Part shown: one piece after another, positions 52,031 through 61,671 of the stretch
Position numbering within the stretch: the first letter of the stretch is position 1
Layout of the letters: each line of letters starts with the position of its first letter
Assembly (NCBI GenBank): GCA_019116525.1
Contig: DXBM01000044.1
Span: forward strand, 1 to 64,000
Direction: 5' to 3'
DNA from: Candidatus Olsenella pullistercoris
Lineage (GTDB): Bacteria; Actinomycetota; Coriobacteriia; Coriobacteriales; Atopobiaceae
Length of the DNA stretch: 64,000 nucleotides
Program-made: the position numbers and the translations under genes
Notes under the pieces: generated by a model
The model's input: only the letters and a program-made list of their open reading frames with translations
What the model was told of the DNA's origin: nothing
Databases searched by the model: none

Positions 52031-53074
52031 ATGTCTATCTTTGACACACTCTTCGGGGAGTACGGCGGGGACCTCGCCATCGACCTCGGCACCGCCAACA
52101 CGCTCGTCGCCGTGCGCGGCGAGGGCATCGTCATCAACGAGCCCTCCGTCGTGGCCATCGACAAGAGCGAGAGCCGCGTGCTCGCCGTGGGCGCGGACGC
52201 CAAGCGCATGATCGGCCGCACGCCCGGCTCGATCATCGCGGAGCGTCCCCTCAAGGACGGCGTCATCGCGGACTTCGACGTCACCGAGGTGATGCTGCGC
52301 TACTTCATCGAGAAGGCGCGCGAGCGCCGTTACCCCTGGTCGCCGCGCCCCCGCGTCGTCGTGTGCGTCCCGTCGGGCGTCACGTCCGTCGAGAAGCGCG
52401 CCGTCTTCGAGGCCACCATCCAGGCCGGCGCGCGCCAGGCCTACCTGATCGAGGAGCCCATGGCGGCCGCCATTGGCGCTGACCTGCCGATCGAGGATCC
52501 GACCGGGTCGATGGTTGTCGACATCGGCGGCGGCACCACAGAGGTCGCGGTCATCTCGATGGGCGGCATCGTCGTCTCCCAGTCCATCAGGACCGCGGGC
52601 GACGAGTTCGACCAGACCATCCTCGAGCACGTGCGAGACGCCTACAACCTCTCCATCGGCGAGCGAACCGCCGAGGACATCAAGATCAAGGTCGGCTCCG
52701 CGGCGCCGCTCGCCGAGGAGCTCGACGTTGAGGTGAACGGCCGCGACGTCATGAGCGGCCTGCCCAAGACGGTCCGCATCGAGAGCGAGGAGATTCGCCG
52801 CGCCCTCGACCGCCCGCTCGACGAGGTCACCAAGGCGGTCAAGGACGCCCTTGACGTCACCCCGCCCGACCTCGCCTCCGACCTCATGTACTACGGCATC
52901 CTCCTCACGGGCGGCGGCGGCCTGCTCCGTGGCCTTGACCAGCGCCTCCGCGAGGAGACGGGCGTTCCCGTCAACGTGAGCCCCACGGCGCTCGAGAACG
53001 TCGTCAACGGCTGTGCCAAGGTCCTCGAGGCCAACGCGCTCTCTGGCGGGTTCGTCCAGACGACGGGCCAGTAG
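52031..53074 (+). CDS. mreB: Rod-shape-determining protein MreB
   Basis: 347 residues, actin-like fold: AIDLGTANTLVAVRG (phosphate 1), VVDIGGGTTEVAVISMGG (phosphate 2), and LTGGGGLLRGLDQRL (adenosine loop). The N-terminus is hydrophilic, unlike some amphipathic-helix MreBs, though MSIFDTLFGEYGGD may help attach it to the membrane. MreB filaments direct peptidoglycan elongation. mreC starts 1 nt after its stop. Confidence 0.97.
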   Translation: MSIFDTLFGEYGGDLAIDLGTANTLVAVRGEGIVINEPSVVAIDKSESRVLAVGADAKRMIGRTPGSIIAERPLKDGVIADFDVTEVMLRYFIEKARERRYPWSPRPRVVVCVPSGVTSVEKRAVFEATIQAGARQAYLIEEPMAAAIGADLPIEDPTGSMVVDIGGGTTEVAVISMGGIVVSQSIRTAGDEFDQTILEHVRDAYNLSIGERTAEDIKIKVGSAAPLAEELDVEVNGRDVMSGLPKTVRIESEEIRRALDRPLDEVTKAVKDALDVTPPDLASDLMYYGILLTGGGGLLRGLDQRLREETGVPVNVSPTALENVVNGCAKVLEANALSGGFVQTTGQ

Positions 53075-53075
53075 C

Positions 53076-54089
53076 GTGCCCCTCTCCACGAGGCGTCGGG
53101 GGGCGGCACCGACCATCGGATCCAACAAGGGCTCTTCCGGCGTTCGCGCGCTCGTCGTGTGCGCGGTCCTCTCTGTCGCGCTCTTCACGCTGAGCTGCCA
53201 GACGGGGGAGACGGGGCCTCTCGGCGCGGTCCGCGGCGCGTTCCAGACCGTGACGACGCCGGTTCGCTACCTTGGCGCCACGATCACGGCCCCCCTCCAG
53301 GGGCTCGGCAACGTCTTCGCCAACCTGACTGCGGACCAGGAGACCCTCTCGGAGCTGCGCGACGAGAACGAGCGCCTCCGCACCGAGAACGCCCAGCTCA
53401 CCGAGAGCGCGCAGTCCGCCACCAGGCTCCAGGAGCTTCTCGACCTCCAGGACACCTACAGCCTCCAGTCGAGCGCCGCCCGCATCATCTCGGGCTCCAC
53501 GGACTCCTGGAGCTCCACGGTCACGCTCGACAAGGGGACCTCCTCCGGGCTCACCGCGGGCATGCCGGTCATGTCCGCCGCGGGCGTCATCGGCCAGATC
53601 GTCTCCTGCGGACCCACGAGCTCGACCGTTCGCCTGCTCTCGGACGAGAGCTCCTCCATCTCCTGCATGGTGCAGTCCAGCCGTGCCCAGGGCATGCTCA
53701 CGGGCTCCGCGTCGGGCGAGGTCCGCCTCACGCTGGTGAGCTCGAGCCAGGAGGTCGCGGTTGGCGACGTGGTCGTCACGAGCGGGCTCGGGGGCGTGTT
53801 CCCCAAGGGCCTGCCCGTCGGCGAGGTGACGAGCGTCGAGAGCAACCCGGGCGACGTCTACCTCGACATCGTCGTTGAGCTCTACGCGCACCCCGAGACC
53901 TCCGAGGAGGTGCTCGTCATCACGTCGCTCACCGAGGGCCAGCAGGCCACCGCCGAGGACATCGCCGAGGCGGACGCGCAGGAGCGCAGCGAGTCCCAGT
54001 CCGGCGCCGACGGCACCGAGGGGACCGACGGCGAGCAGGACGGCGAGGGGACCGACGCGAGCCAGACGACGGACGAGGGCCAGGAGTAG
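53076..54089 (+). CDS. mreC: Rod-shape-determining protein MreC
   Basis: 337 residues from GTG 53076. A basic N-terminus, a membrane segment (VRALVVCAVLSVALFTLS, about residues 22-39), a coiled coil (LSELRDENERLRTENAQLTE, about 90-110) and a beta-rich extracytoplasmic domain (ITKGTSSGLTAGMPVMSAAGV-type fold, GDVVVTSGLGGVFPKGLPVG) match MreC. The C-terminal ~50 residues are a Glu/Asp/Gln/Thr-rich tail, probably disordered. MreC links MreB to PBP2 outside. Confidence 0.93.
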   Translation: MPLSTRRRGAAPTIGSNKGSSGVRALVVCAVLSVALFTLSCQTGETGPLGAVRGAFQTVTTPVRYLGATITAPLQGLGNVFANLTADQETLSELRDENERLRTENAQLTESAQSATRLQELLDLQDTYSLQSSAARIISGSTDSWSSTVTLDKGTSSGLTAGMPVMSAAGVIGQIVSCGPTSSTVRLLSDESSSISCMVQSSRAQGMLTGSASGEVRLTLVSSSQEVAVGDVVVTSGLGGVFPKGLPVGEVTSVESNPGDVYLDIVVELYAHPETSEEVLVITSLTEGQQATAEDIAEADAQERSESQSGADGTEGTDGEQDGEGTDASQTTDEGQE

Positions 54090-54101
54090 GGGAGGCGAGG
54101 A

Positions 54102-54650
54102 ATGCAGGTCGCTGACAGGAACAGGGAGGCGAGGACGACGGTCGTCCTCGCTGTCGCGTGCCTGGTGCTCCAGCTCGCGCTCGCGCCCAACCTGGCGCTC
54201 GGAAACGGCCGGGCGAACTTCGCCCTCGTGTTCGCGGCGTGCGTCGCGCTCACGAAGGGAGGGCAGCGCGCGGTCATCTCGGGCTTTGTCGCCGGCCTCG
54301 TCTTTGATCTCTCCACCACGGGCCCGGTGGGCCTCATGGCCTTCTGCCTGACGGTTGCCTCCTACCTCATGGGCCTGGGGGCGAGGGACCGCATGACGGG
54401 CGACCTCGCGTCCTCCGCAACGACCTTCGCGGTCGCCGCCCTTGGGGTCTCGCTCGTGTACCATCTCGCCATGCTCCTGGTGGGGCAGGCAGACTCCCTC
54501 ATCGACGTCATCGTCTTCAGGACCGCGCCGACCGCGCTGCTGACCTTCGTCGCGTTCCTTCCCTTCGCGTACTACTTCTCCCGCGTCCGTCCCTCGGGCG
54601 GGTCGGGCCTCGGGGGAAGGTCGGGCCGGCTCTCCGGAAAGGGCCTCTAG
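54102..54650 (+). CDS. mreD: Rod-shape-determining protein MreD
   Basis: 182 residues with about five hydrophobic segments (TTVVLAVACLVLQLALAP; FALVFAACVAL; GLMAFCLTVASYLMGLG and others), typical of MreD. It is a membrane component of the elongasome. It starts 12 bp after mreC and ends 2 bp before the PBP2 gene. The position in the cluster is the strongest evidence, since MreD sequences diverge. Confidence 0.88.
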   Translation: MQVADRNREARTTVVLAVACLVLQLALAPNLALGNGRANFALVFAACVALTKGGQRAVISGFVAGLVFDLSTTGPVGLMAFCLTVASYLMGLGARDRMTGDLASSATTFAVAALGVSLVYHLAMLLVGQADSLIDVIVFRTAPTALLTFVAFLPFAYYFSRVRPSGGSGLGGRSGRLSGKGL

Positions 54651-54652
54651 GG

Positions 54653-56701
54653 ATGGACCTCTCCCTCGTCCTCGTCATAGTGTGCGCCGTCCTAGCGGCC
54701 GCGCTCGTCATCGTCCTGCTCGTCTTTGGGCGGTCAGAGGCGAACTTCACCTTTGACATCGGCGGGTCCGCCCCCCGCGCCGCGGGCGGGTCGGACTCCT
54801 CCTCCGAGAAGACCGTGTCTGGTCGCCTCATGGGCCTTGCCATAGGCGTCGGAGGCGTCTTTGCCGTCCTGCTCGCGCGCCTCTGGTCGATGCAGCTCGT
54901 CTCGAGCGAGGACTACCTCGAGCAGGCGGAGAACAACCGCACCAGCACCGTGTACACCCCCGCTCCGCGAGGCAGGATCCTCGACCGCAACGGCGAGGAG
55001 ATCGTGGGCAACCGGGCGTCGCTCACCGTTGTGGCAACCTCGGACGTCCTTGACGACGACGTGGAGATGCACCTGCTCGGCAACCTCATCGGCATGCCCT
55101 TCCAGGCCGTCCGCAGGAAGATCCAGGACACCTCGGAGGGCTACCAGAGTCCCCGGGTCGTATCCGTGGACGTCTCGCGGCGCGTCGTCGCCTTCATCGG
55201 CGAGCACCCCGAGGCGTTCCCCGGGGTCTCTGTGCAGCAGCGCACCCAGCGCTCCTACCCGCACGGCTCGCTCGCCGCGCACGTGCTCGGCTACACCGGC
55301 ACCGTCACCTCGGAGCAGCTCGAGGCGAGCGAGGAGGAGCAGGGCGAGGACGGCTCGATCGTCTACCGCTCCGGCGACGTGGTGGGTCAGACCGGCATCG
55401 AGCTGCAGTACGAGAGCGTGCTGCAGGGGACGCGCGGCGAGCAGACGGTCTTCGTGGACGCCAGCGGCAACGTGCTCGGCTACTCCACGAGCATCGACCC
55501 CGAGGCGGGCTCAGACCTCGTCCTCACGATCGACCTCAAGGTGCAGCAGGCCGCGGAGGACTCGCTCGCGAGCATCATCGAGCGGCAGCGCAAGGCCGGC
55601 TACAACGCGGTGGCGGGAAGCGCCATCGCGCTCGACTGCACCAACGGCGAGGTGCTCGCGATGGCGAGCTACCCGACCTTCTCGCCGAGCGTGTTCACCG
55701 GCGGGATCTCCCAGTCGGACTGGGACGCCCTTCAGCGGGAGGACGCCAACTACCCCATGCTCAACCGCGCCATCGCCGGCCAGTACCCCTCGGGATCGGT
55801 CATCAAGCCGCTCACGAGCTTCGCCGCGCTCGACTATGGGATCGCCAACGCCGACTCCAGTTGGTACTGCTCGGGGTGGTGGTCGTGGTCGGGCAGCGCC
55901 CAGGACGGCACCATCATGAAGTGCTGGTGGGAGAACGGACACGGCGGCGTTGACCTCGTGAGCGGCATCACCTACTCGTGCGACGTCGTGTTCTACGAGA
56001 TCGGCAAGGGGTTCTACCTCGACGACCAGTCCGAGGGCATGCAGGAGACCTTTACGCGCTACGGCTTGGGCTCCACGACCGGCATCGACATCCCCGGCGA
56101 GGCCTCCGGACGCGTCCCCACGGCGCAGTGGAAGTGGGACTACTTCAAGGCCCAGGGCTACTCCGACGCTGACTGCCAGTGGAAGGGCGGCGACAACTGC
56201 AACATCGCCATCGGGCAGGGCGACCTGCTCGTGACGCTCTCCCAGATGGCGCTCGCGTACTGCTCCATCGCCAACCGCGGCCCCGCCTGGCGCCCGCACC
56301 TGATGCGCGGCGTCCGCGCGAAGGTGGGGGAGGGCTTCGTCACCGAGTACAAGCCCGAGCAGGTGCGCGACGTCGAGGAGGACCAGGGCTTTCGCGACAT
56401 CATCGAGCGCGGCATGTGGGGCGTCATCTACGAGGAGGACCCCGTTCAGACGACGCACTGGACCAATCTCAGCGTCACCGTGCACGGCAAGACCGGCACC
56501 GGCGAGCAGATCACGGCGGACCGGAACATCTGTTGGTTCGGCGCCTACGCGCCCGCCGAGGACCCCAAGTACGTTGTCTTCGCTAACATCGACGGAGGGC
56601 TCTCTGGCGCGACGTCGGCGATGTACGTGGCACGTGACATCTTTGGCGCGATCTACGACGAGCCCGACACCGCAACGGCGGACTCGACGAACGGTGACTA
56701 G
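54653..56701 (+). CDS. mrdA: Penicillin-binding protein 2 (elongation transpeptidase)
   Basis: 682 residues. Two N-terminal hydrophobic segments (residues 1-25 and about 60-80) precede the dimerisation domain (YTPAPRGRILDRNGEEIVG) and transpeptidase. The active-site SxxK is Ser382-x-x-Lys385 (PSGSVIKP); the second motif reads YSCD; KTG is Lys613-Thr-Gly (HGKTGTGEQ). It cross-links peptidoglycan during lateral growth with RodA. An extra N-terminal helix before the usual anchor, plus a Ser-rich linker, differs from the standard single-pass topology. Confidence 0.94.
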   Translation: MDLSLVLVIVCAVLAAALVIVLLVFGRSEANFTFDIGGSAPRAAGGSDSSSEKTVSGRLMGLAIGVGGVFAVLLARLWSMQLVSSEDYLEQAENNRTSTVYTPAPRGRILDRNGEEIVGNRASLTVVATSDVLDDDVEMHLLGNLIGMPFQAVRRKIQDTSEGYQSPRVVSVDVSRRVVAFIGEHPEAFPGVSVQQRTQRSYPHGSLAAHVLGYTGTVTSEQLEASEEEQGEDGSIVYRSGDVVGQTGIELQYESVLQGTRGEQTVFVDASGNVLGYSTSIDPEAGSDLVLTIDLKVQQAAEDSLASIIERQRKAGYNAVAGSAIALDCTNGEVLAMASYPTFSPSVFTGGISQSDWDALQREDANYPMLNRAIAGQYPSGSVIKPLTSFAALDYGIANADSSWYCSGWWSWSGSAQDGTIMKCWWENGHGGVDLVSGITYSCDVVFYEIGKGFYLDDQSEGMQETFTRYGLGSTTGIDIPGEASGRVPTAQWKWDYFKAQGYSDADCQWKGGDNCNIAIGQGDLLVTLSQMALAYCSIANRGPAWRPHLMRGVRAKVGEGFVTEYKPEQVRDVEEDQGFRDIIERGMWGVIYEEDPVQTTHWTNLSVTVHGKTGTGEQITADRNICWFGAYAPAEDPKYVVFANIDGGLSGATSAMYVARDIFGAIYDEPDTATADSTNGD

Positions 56702-56710
56702 GGGGCAGAC

Positions 56711-57916
56711 ATGGCACGCGACATCGCTTCGGCTGCCTCGGGCGGGCCGCTCTCCTTCCTCACGGGAAGGTCCTCTTCCGGAGCTCACGCCCGCGTGGGG
56801 GGCAAGCGAGGACCGCTCGACGGGCTCTACCTGCTCCAGCTGATACCGGCGCTGCTCGTGGTCCTTCTCGGCACGCTGACCATCTGGTCCGCGTCGCTCG
56901 CAATCGAGGACGCCAACTTCGTGAGCCACCTCGCCGGCATTGCGATTGGGCTCGCCTTTGCCGCCTTCGTGTGGCGCTACGACACCCGCTCGCTCTCGAA
57001 CATGACGACGGCGCTGTTCGTCCTTGCGTGCGCGCTCATGGTGCTGCCCCGCGTTCCCGGCCTTGGCTACGAGGTCAACGGCATGATGGGGTGGGTTCGC
57101 ATAGGCCCGTTGCGCTTTCAGCCCTCCGAGCCCTCCAAGCTCGTGGTCATCTTCCTCATGGCGTCCGCGTGCGCCCAGTACAACGGCAAGATCGACTCTT
57201 TCCGCGACTACGCCAAGCTCTGCGGCACGCTGCTCGTCCCGCTGCTGCTGATCCTCTCGCTCGACCTGGGCACAGGGCTCGTCATCTTCTTCATCGGGGC
57301 GGTGGTGATCACGGTGTCCGGCGCCCCCCGATCCTGGGTGCTCGCCACGGTTGCGCTGATCGTTGCCGTGGCGGCGCTCGTCGTGGGCACCTCGATGATC
57401 GACGGGTTCCCGCACATCCTCAAGCAGTACCAGCTCAACCGCCTGCTCGTCTTCACCGATCCGAGCATCGATCCCACGAACCTTGGCTACCAGCTGCAGC
57501 AGTCGATGATCGCCGTCGGCTCGGGCGGGCTTCTCGGCAAGGGCGTCGGCAACGCGACGCAGGCGCTGAGCGGCTTCATTCCCGAGGCCCAGACGGACTT
57601 CGTGTTCGCGCTGTACGCCGAGACCTTCGGCTTTTTGGGGTCCCTCGCTCTGCTTGGCCTCTACCTGTGGATGATCGTGGCGACGCTTCTGCTCGCCATG
57701 AAGACCGAGTCGCTCTTCTGCCGCCTGGCGCTCGTGGGCTGCGTTGCCATGTGGACCTTCCAGATCCTGGAGAACGTGGGGATGTGCATCGGCATCATGC
57801 CCATCACGGGAATCCCGCTGCCGTTCGTGAGCTACGGCTCCTCATCGATGGTGGTCCAGCTCGGCTCGGTGGGCGTGGTACAGTCCGTCTGGCGGCATCG
57901 CACGAAGGCCGCATAG
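56711..57916 (+). CDS. rodA: RodA peptidoglycan glycosyltransferase (SEDS family)
   Basis: 401 residues, about ten membrane helices. GIPLPFVSYGSSSMVVQLGSVG is the conserved SEDS C-terminal motif; FQPSEPSKLVVIFLMA and GKGVGNATQALSGFIPEAQTDFVFA contain the conserved catalytic Asp/Glu region. The N-terminal ~38 residues are cytosolic, with Gly/Ser/Arg. It polymerises lipid II with PBP2 from the adjacent gene. ATG 56711. Confidence 0.95.
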   Translation: MARDIASAASGGPLSFLTGRSSSGAHARVGGKRGPLDGLYLLQLIPALLVVLLGTLTIWSASLAIEDANFVSHLAGIAIGLAFAAFVWRYDTRSLSNMTTALFVLACALMVLPRVPGLGYEVNGMMGWVRIGPLRFQPSEPSKLVVIFLMASACAQYNGKIDSFRDYAKLCGTLLVPLLLILSLDLGTGLVIFFIGAVVITVSGAPRSWVLATVALIVAVAALVVGTSMIDGFPHILKQYQLNRLLVFTDPSIDPTNLGYQLQQSMIAVGSGGLLGKGVGNATQALSGFIPEAQTDFVFALYAETFGFLGSLALLGLYLWMIVATLLLAMKTESLFCRLALVGCVAMWTFQILENVGMCIGIMPITGIPLPFVSYGSSSMVVQLGSVGVVQSVWRHRTKAA

Positions 57917-57949
57917 CGCAAGGGGACCCTCTCTGAACGGAGGACACAT

Positions 57950-58882
57950 TTGACTGCACGGAAGGTGACGGCCGGGCGCCTCTGGGAGGTGCTCTCCTCG
58001 GGGCGCGCCTCGCTCAAGGGGCGGGACGAGCGGGTGCTCCTGCGCGTCCACGTTGACACGACCTGTGCGCGCGAGCTCGTTCTCGCCGTCAAGGGCGCGC
58101 TCGTGGCCGAGCGTGCCGGTGGCGTGGTGGAGGTGCGGGGAATCTCCCTCGACGGCGGCGGCGAGCGGCCCGACGCTGTCATCGTTCTTGCCGGCAGCGG
58201 CGAGGTCGCCGACCTCGTCTCGCGCTACGCGGGCGCCGGGGTGCCCGTTGCGCTCGTCGTGGAGGGCGCCCTCGACGCTCCCCGCCTGAGCCTCACGGAG
58301 CAGGCCGCGGCCCTCGTCACCCTCGTTGCCGCCTCGAGCGCCGGCGCTCTCGTCGACAAGCTCGCGTCGTGGCTCGCGGGGGAGTCTGACAAGGCCATCG
58401 CCCTTGCCGCGAACTTCCCCTTCTGCCGCGGGGCCGTGGTCGACGCGCTCGTGCGCCGCTGTGCCGCCCAGAACGCGGCGGTCGGGGCCGTGCACCTCAT
58501 CCCCGGGTCGGACCTGCCCGTCATGACCGTGAACCAGGCCAAGCTCGCGCTCGACGTCGCGGCCGCCTACGGCGAGGGCGTTGACGCCTCGCGCGCCGCG
58601 GAGCTCGCGGGCGTCGTGGGCGCGGGCCTTGCCTACCGCGCGCTCGCGCGGACGCTCCTCGGCCTCGTCCCCGGGATCGGGGGGCTCGTGCGCGCCGGCG
58701 TTGGCTACGCCGGGACGCTCGCGACGGGCGAGGCGCTCCGGGCGCGCTTCGAGCTGCCCGCACATGTCTCACGTCATGAGGAGAAGGGCGCGCTCGCGCC
58801 GGAGGCGCGCCGCCCGGGCCTCGCGCCCGCGCCCGCGGAGCCTGGCGACGGCTACGTGACGATAGGGGAGGCGATCTCGTGA
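57950..58882 (+). CDS. DUF697/YcjF-type protein of unknown function
   Basis: 310 residues from TTG 57950 (GGAGGACACAT upstream). The N-terminal half is Ala/Val-rich with a Rossmann-like feel (VVVEGALDAPRLSLTEQAA). The C-terminal half matches DUF697: AVHLIPGSDLPVMTVNQAKL, then a Gly/Ala-rich hydrophobic helical region (GVVGAGLAYRALARTLLGLVP) that may insert in the membrane. Often such proteins follow GTPase domains; no GTPase motif is visible here. Its stop overlaps the radical SAM start (GTGA). Confidence 0.75.
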   Translation: MTARKVTAGRLWEVLSSGRASLKGRDERVLLRVHVDTTCARELVLAVKGALVAERAGGVVEVRGISLDGGGERPDAVIVLAGSGEVADLVSRYAGAGVPVALVVEGALDAPRLSLTEQAAALVTLVAASSAGALVDKLASWLAGESDKAIALAANFPFCRGAVVDALVRRCAAQNAAVGAVHLIPGSDLPVMTVNQAKLALDVAAAYGEGVDASRAAELAGVVGAGLAYRALARTLLGLVPGIGGLVRAGVGYAGTLATGEALRARFELPAHVSRHEEKGALAPEARRPGLAPAPAEPGDGYVTIGEAIS

Positions 58883-60756
58883 GGGCGCGCAGGGAGAACC
58901 TCTTCGGCCTCATCGAGCCGCTGCTCGCCCATGTGGAGCGGCCCTCGCGCTACCTCGACCACGAGTGGGGCGCGCATGCCGAGCAGGACGGGCCCTTCCA
59001 CCTGTGCATGGTGTACGCGGACGTCTATGAGGTGGGTCAGCCCAACCTCGGCATGGCGATCCTCTACGAGACCGTCAACGCCCAGGAGGGAATGAGCTGC
59101 GAGCGCTGCTACCTTCCCTGGCGCGACATGGCCTTGCTCATGCGCGAGCGCGGCGTCCCGCTGCTCTCGCTTGAGGCGGCGGCCCCGCTCGCCTCCTTCG
59201 ACGCCATCGGCTTCACGCTCGCCCACGAGCTCATCGCCACCAACGTTCTCGAGGCGCTCGACCTCGCGGGCATTGCCCTCACCTCCGATGAGCGAGACGA
59301 GGACGACCCCATCATCCTCGCGGGCGGCCCGTCCGCGTGGAACTGTGAGCCCCTCTCGCCCGTCTTCGACGCGGTCCTGCTCGGCGATGGTGAGGAGTCG
59401 ATCGTGGAGGCGTGCGCATGCATCCGCGACGCCCGCGCCGAGGGCGTGTCGCGAGCCGAGACCCTGCGCCGGCTCGCCCGCGTCCCGGGTACCTACGTGC
59501 CCTCGCTCTACGACGTCGTGACTGACGAGACCACCACGCGCTGGGGACGCGCCGTGCCCCGCGCGGGGGAGGACGTCCCCGAGGTCGTCTACAAGCGTTG
59601 CGTCCGCGATCTCTCCGCGACGGAGCCCGTGGCTCAGCGCATCGTTCCCTACCTCGGCGTCGTCCAGGACCGCCTCTCGCTCGAGGTTCTGCGCGGCTGC
59701 GCGCGCGGCTGCCGCTTCTGCCAGGCGGGGATGACCTACCGCCCGGTTCGCGAGCGCCCTGCCGACCAGGTCGTCGAGGCCGCGGGCCGCGCGCTTGCGG
59801 CGAGCGGCTACGACGAGGTGTCGCTCTCGTCGCTCTCCACGACCGACCACTCCCAGTGCGCCCTCATCGTGAGGAGGCTCAACGAGGAGCTGGGGCCGCG
59901 CGGCGTGAAGGTCTCCATCCCCTCGCAGCGCCTTGACTCGTTCGGCGTGGAGATGGCCGCCGCCGCTGCCGGCGGCAGGCGGGGCGGGCTCACCTTCGCC
60001 CCCGAGGCCGGCAGCCAGCGCCTGCGCGACGTCATCAACAAGAACGTCACCGACGACGACCTCGAGCGGGCCGCGCGCAACGCGTTCGAGGCGGGCTGGC
60101 GCCGCTGCAAGCTCTACTTCATGATCGGCCTTCCCACCGAGACCGACGAGGACGTCGTGGGCATCGCCCGCATGGCGGAGCGCGTGCTGGAGATCGGTCG
60201 CGAGGTCGTGGGGAGGGGTCCCAAGAGCGGGGTCTCCGTCTCCATCTCCGTGGCGGTGCTCGTGCCCAAGTCGTTCACGCCGTTCCAGTGGGCTGCCCAG
60301 CTGGAGCCCGACGAGGTGCGCCGCCGCCAGCAGCTGCTCCTCCACGAGGTGCGCGACCGCGCGATACGCGTCTCCTACCACGACGCGGACGTCTCGCTCG
60401 TGGAGGGCGCGCTCTCCAAGATGGGCCGAGCGGGGTTTGCCCTGGTGCGCGAGGCGTGGGCACGCGGCTGCAAGTTCGACGCGTGGACGAGCGAGTTTCG
60501 CTTCGACCTCTGGCAGGCGGCGGCAGCGGCGTGCGGGCTTGACCTCGCCGACGTTGCCTGCGAGGAGTTCCCGCTCTCGGCGGCCCTGCCGTGGGAGCAC
60601 ACCTCCCCGGGCGTTGACAAGGGCTACCTGCAGCGAGAGTGGCTCCGCTCCGCCCGCGGCGTCACGACGCCGGACTGCACGCGCGCATCCTGCACGGGCT
60701 GCGGGGTCTGTCCCACGCTCGGTGCGCGCAACGTGACCTGGGGTGATCGCTCATGA
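58879..60756 (+). CDS. TIGR03960-type B12-binding/radical SAM protein
   Basis: 625 residues. The N-terminal domain (residues ~30-180: YADVYEVGQPNLGMAILY, then FDAIGFTLAHELIATNVLEA) is a B12-binding-like Rossmann fold without an obvious D-x-H-x-x-G. The radical SAM domain carries CARGCRFCQAG (three Cys of the 4Fe-4S cluster), GRALAASGYDEVSLSSLSTT and TFAPEAGSQRLRDVINK. The C-terminal part has extra Cys (CTRASCTGCGVCP). GTG start. It is coupled to the next gene, as in other genomes where the pair is fixed. The reaction is not established; a tRNA or rRNA modification role has been suggested by its neighbours. Confidence 0.9.
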   Translation: MRARRENLFGLIEPLLAHVERPSRYLDHEWGAHAEQDGPFHLCMVYADVYEVGQPNLGMAILYETVNAQEGMSCERCYLPWRDMALLMRERGVPLLSLEAAAPLASFDAIGFTLAHELIATNVLEALDLAGIALTSDERDEDDPIILAGGPSAWNCEPLSPVFDAVLLGDGEESIVEACACIRDARAEGVSRAETLRRLARVPGTYVPSLYDVVTDETTTRWGRAVPRAGEDVPEVVYKRCVRDLSATEPVAQRIVPYLGVVQDRLSLEVLRGCARGCRFCQAGMTYRPVRERPADQVVEAAGRALAASGYDEVSLSSLSTTDHSQCALIVRRLNEELGPRGVKVSIPSQRLDSFGVEMAAAAAGGRRGGLTFAPEAGSQRLRDVINKNVTDDDLERAARNAFEAGWRRCKLYFMIGLPTETDEDVVGIARMAERVLEIGREVVGRGPKSGVSVSISVAVLVPKSFTPFQWAAQLEPDEVRRRQQLLLHEVRDRAIRVSYHDADVSLVEGALSKMGRAGFALVREAWARGCKFDAWTSEFRFDLWQAAAAACGLDLADVACEEFPLSAALPWEHTSPGVDKGYLQREWLRSARGVTTPDCTRASCTGCGVCPTLGARNVTWGDRS

Positions 60757-61526
60757 GCGCAGCAAGGGCACAGCCCATCTCGACCCGCCCGCAGGACCTC
60801 CCCGTGAAGGGGTCGCTCCCGCGCCTGCGCGTCGCCTACGAGAAGGGGGAGCGCCTGGCCTACCTCGGCCACCTTGAGGTGCTCACCACGATGGAGCGCT
60901 CGCTGCGACGCTCGGGCCTGCCCGTCTCGCTCGGCAACGGCTTCGCGCGACGGATGCGCGTGCAGTTCTCCCAGGCGCTCCCGGTGGGCGCGAGCTCGGC
61001 TTGCGAGTACCTCGACGTCCGGCTCGAGGAGCGCGTCGATGTCGATGAGGCACTCGAGCGCCTCGTGCGCGCCACCCCGCCCGCGCTCGCACCGCTCCGA
61101 GCCGCCTACGTCTGCCGAGACCTTCCTGCGCTCGAGGCCTGGCTCAACCGCGCCGACTGGGCCGTTGAGCTTGGCCCCCTCTGCCCCGCGCAGGAGCTCC
61201 TCGACGCGATCGAGGCCGTGCGGCTGCAGGGGGAGGTCCGCTACCTGCGCGGCGACAAGGAGAAGGTCGTCGACGTGGCGGGCGCGCTCGTGGGCGCGAG
61301 CGTCGCCGAGCGCGACGGCGGCCTCTCGCTCGTCATCGAGACGCGCTCCACGCCGGGCGGCTCTCTCAGGCCCCAGGTCCTTGTCGACGCCGCCCTGCGC
61401 TCGATGGGACTGCCTCCGGCCGACGCGCCGCGCGTGAGGAGGGTGCGTCAGGCACACGAGGAAGATGGTTGTCTTGTGGAGCCTTTCGGACCGATGGAGC
61501 AAGCGGCCCGAGCACCTTTATCCTGA
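60753..61526 (+). CDS. DUF2344/TIGR03936 radical SAM-linked protein
   Basis: 257 residues. The conserved start LRVAYEKGERLAYLGHLEVL and FARRMRVQFSQALPVGASS are diagnostic; the rest is a mixed alpha/beta fold. Stop-start overlap of 4 bp with the radical SAM gene. Related proteins are sometimes fused to TIGR03960, so it probably acts as a partner or substrate adapter. No catalytic motif is visible. The C-terminal ~60 residues are poorly conserved in my judgement. Confidence 0.88.
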   Translation: MSAARAQPISTRPQDLPVKGSLPRLRVAYEKGERLAYLGHLEVLTTMERSLRRSGLPVSLGNGFARRMRVQFSQALPVGASSACEYLDVRLEERVDVDEALERLVRATPPALAPLRAAYVCRDLPALEAWLNRADWAVELGPLCPAQELLDAIEAVRLQGEVRYLRGDKEKVVDVAGALVGASVAERDGGLSLVIETRSTPGGSLRPQVLVDAALRSMGLPPADAPRVRRVRQAHEEDGCLVEPFGPMEQAARAPLS

Positions 61527-61601
61527 GCAAGGTCGCAGCGCCCGGACAATGCCTCGAGCCGTCTTTTCCCTTGCGGTTCCGCAGGTCACGGCAACTCTTT
61601 G

Positions 61602-61630
61602 TTGACGCGTTCGAGCGGTGCTAGTAATAT
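61602..61630 (+). promoter_or_regulatory. Promoter of rplU-rpmA
   Basis: TTGACG (61602-61607) and TAATAT (61625-61630) with a 17-bp spacer, the best sigma-A-type promoter in the window. The leader to the rplU ATG at 61672 is about 35 nt and shows no L21 autoregulatory structure I can identify. Confidence 0.75.
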
Positions 61631-61671
61631 AAGCAACTGTTGCACTCACGACAGCAATGAAGGGTTCGCAC

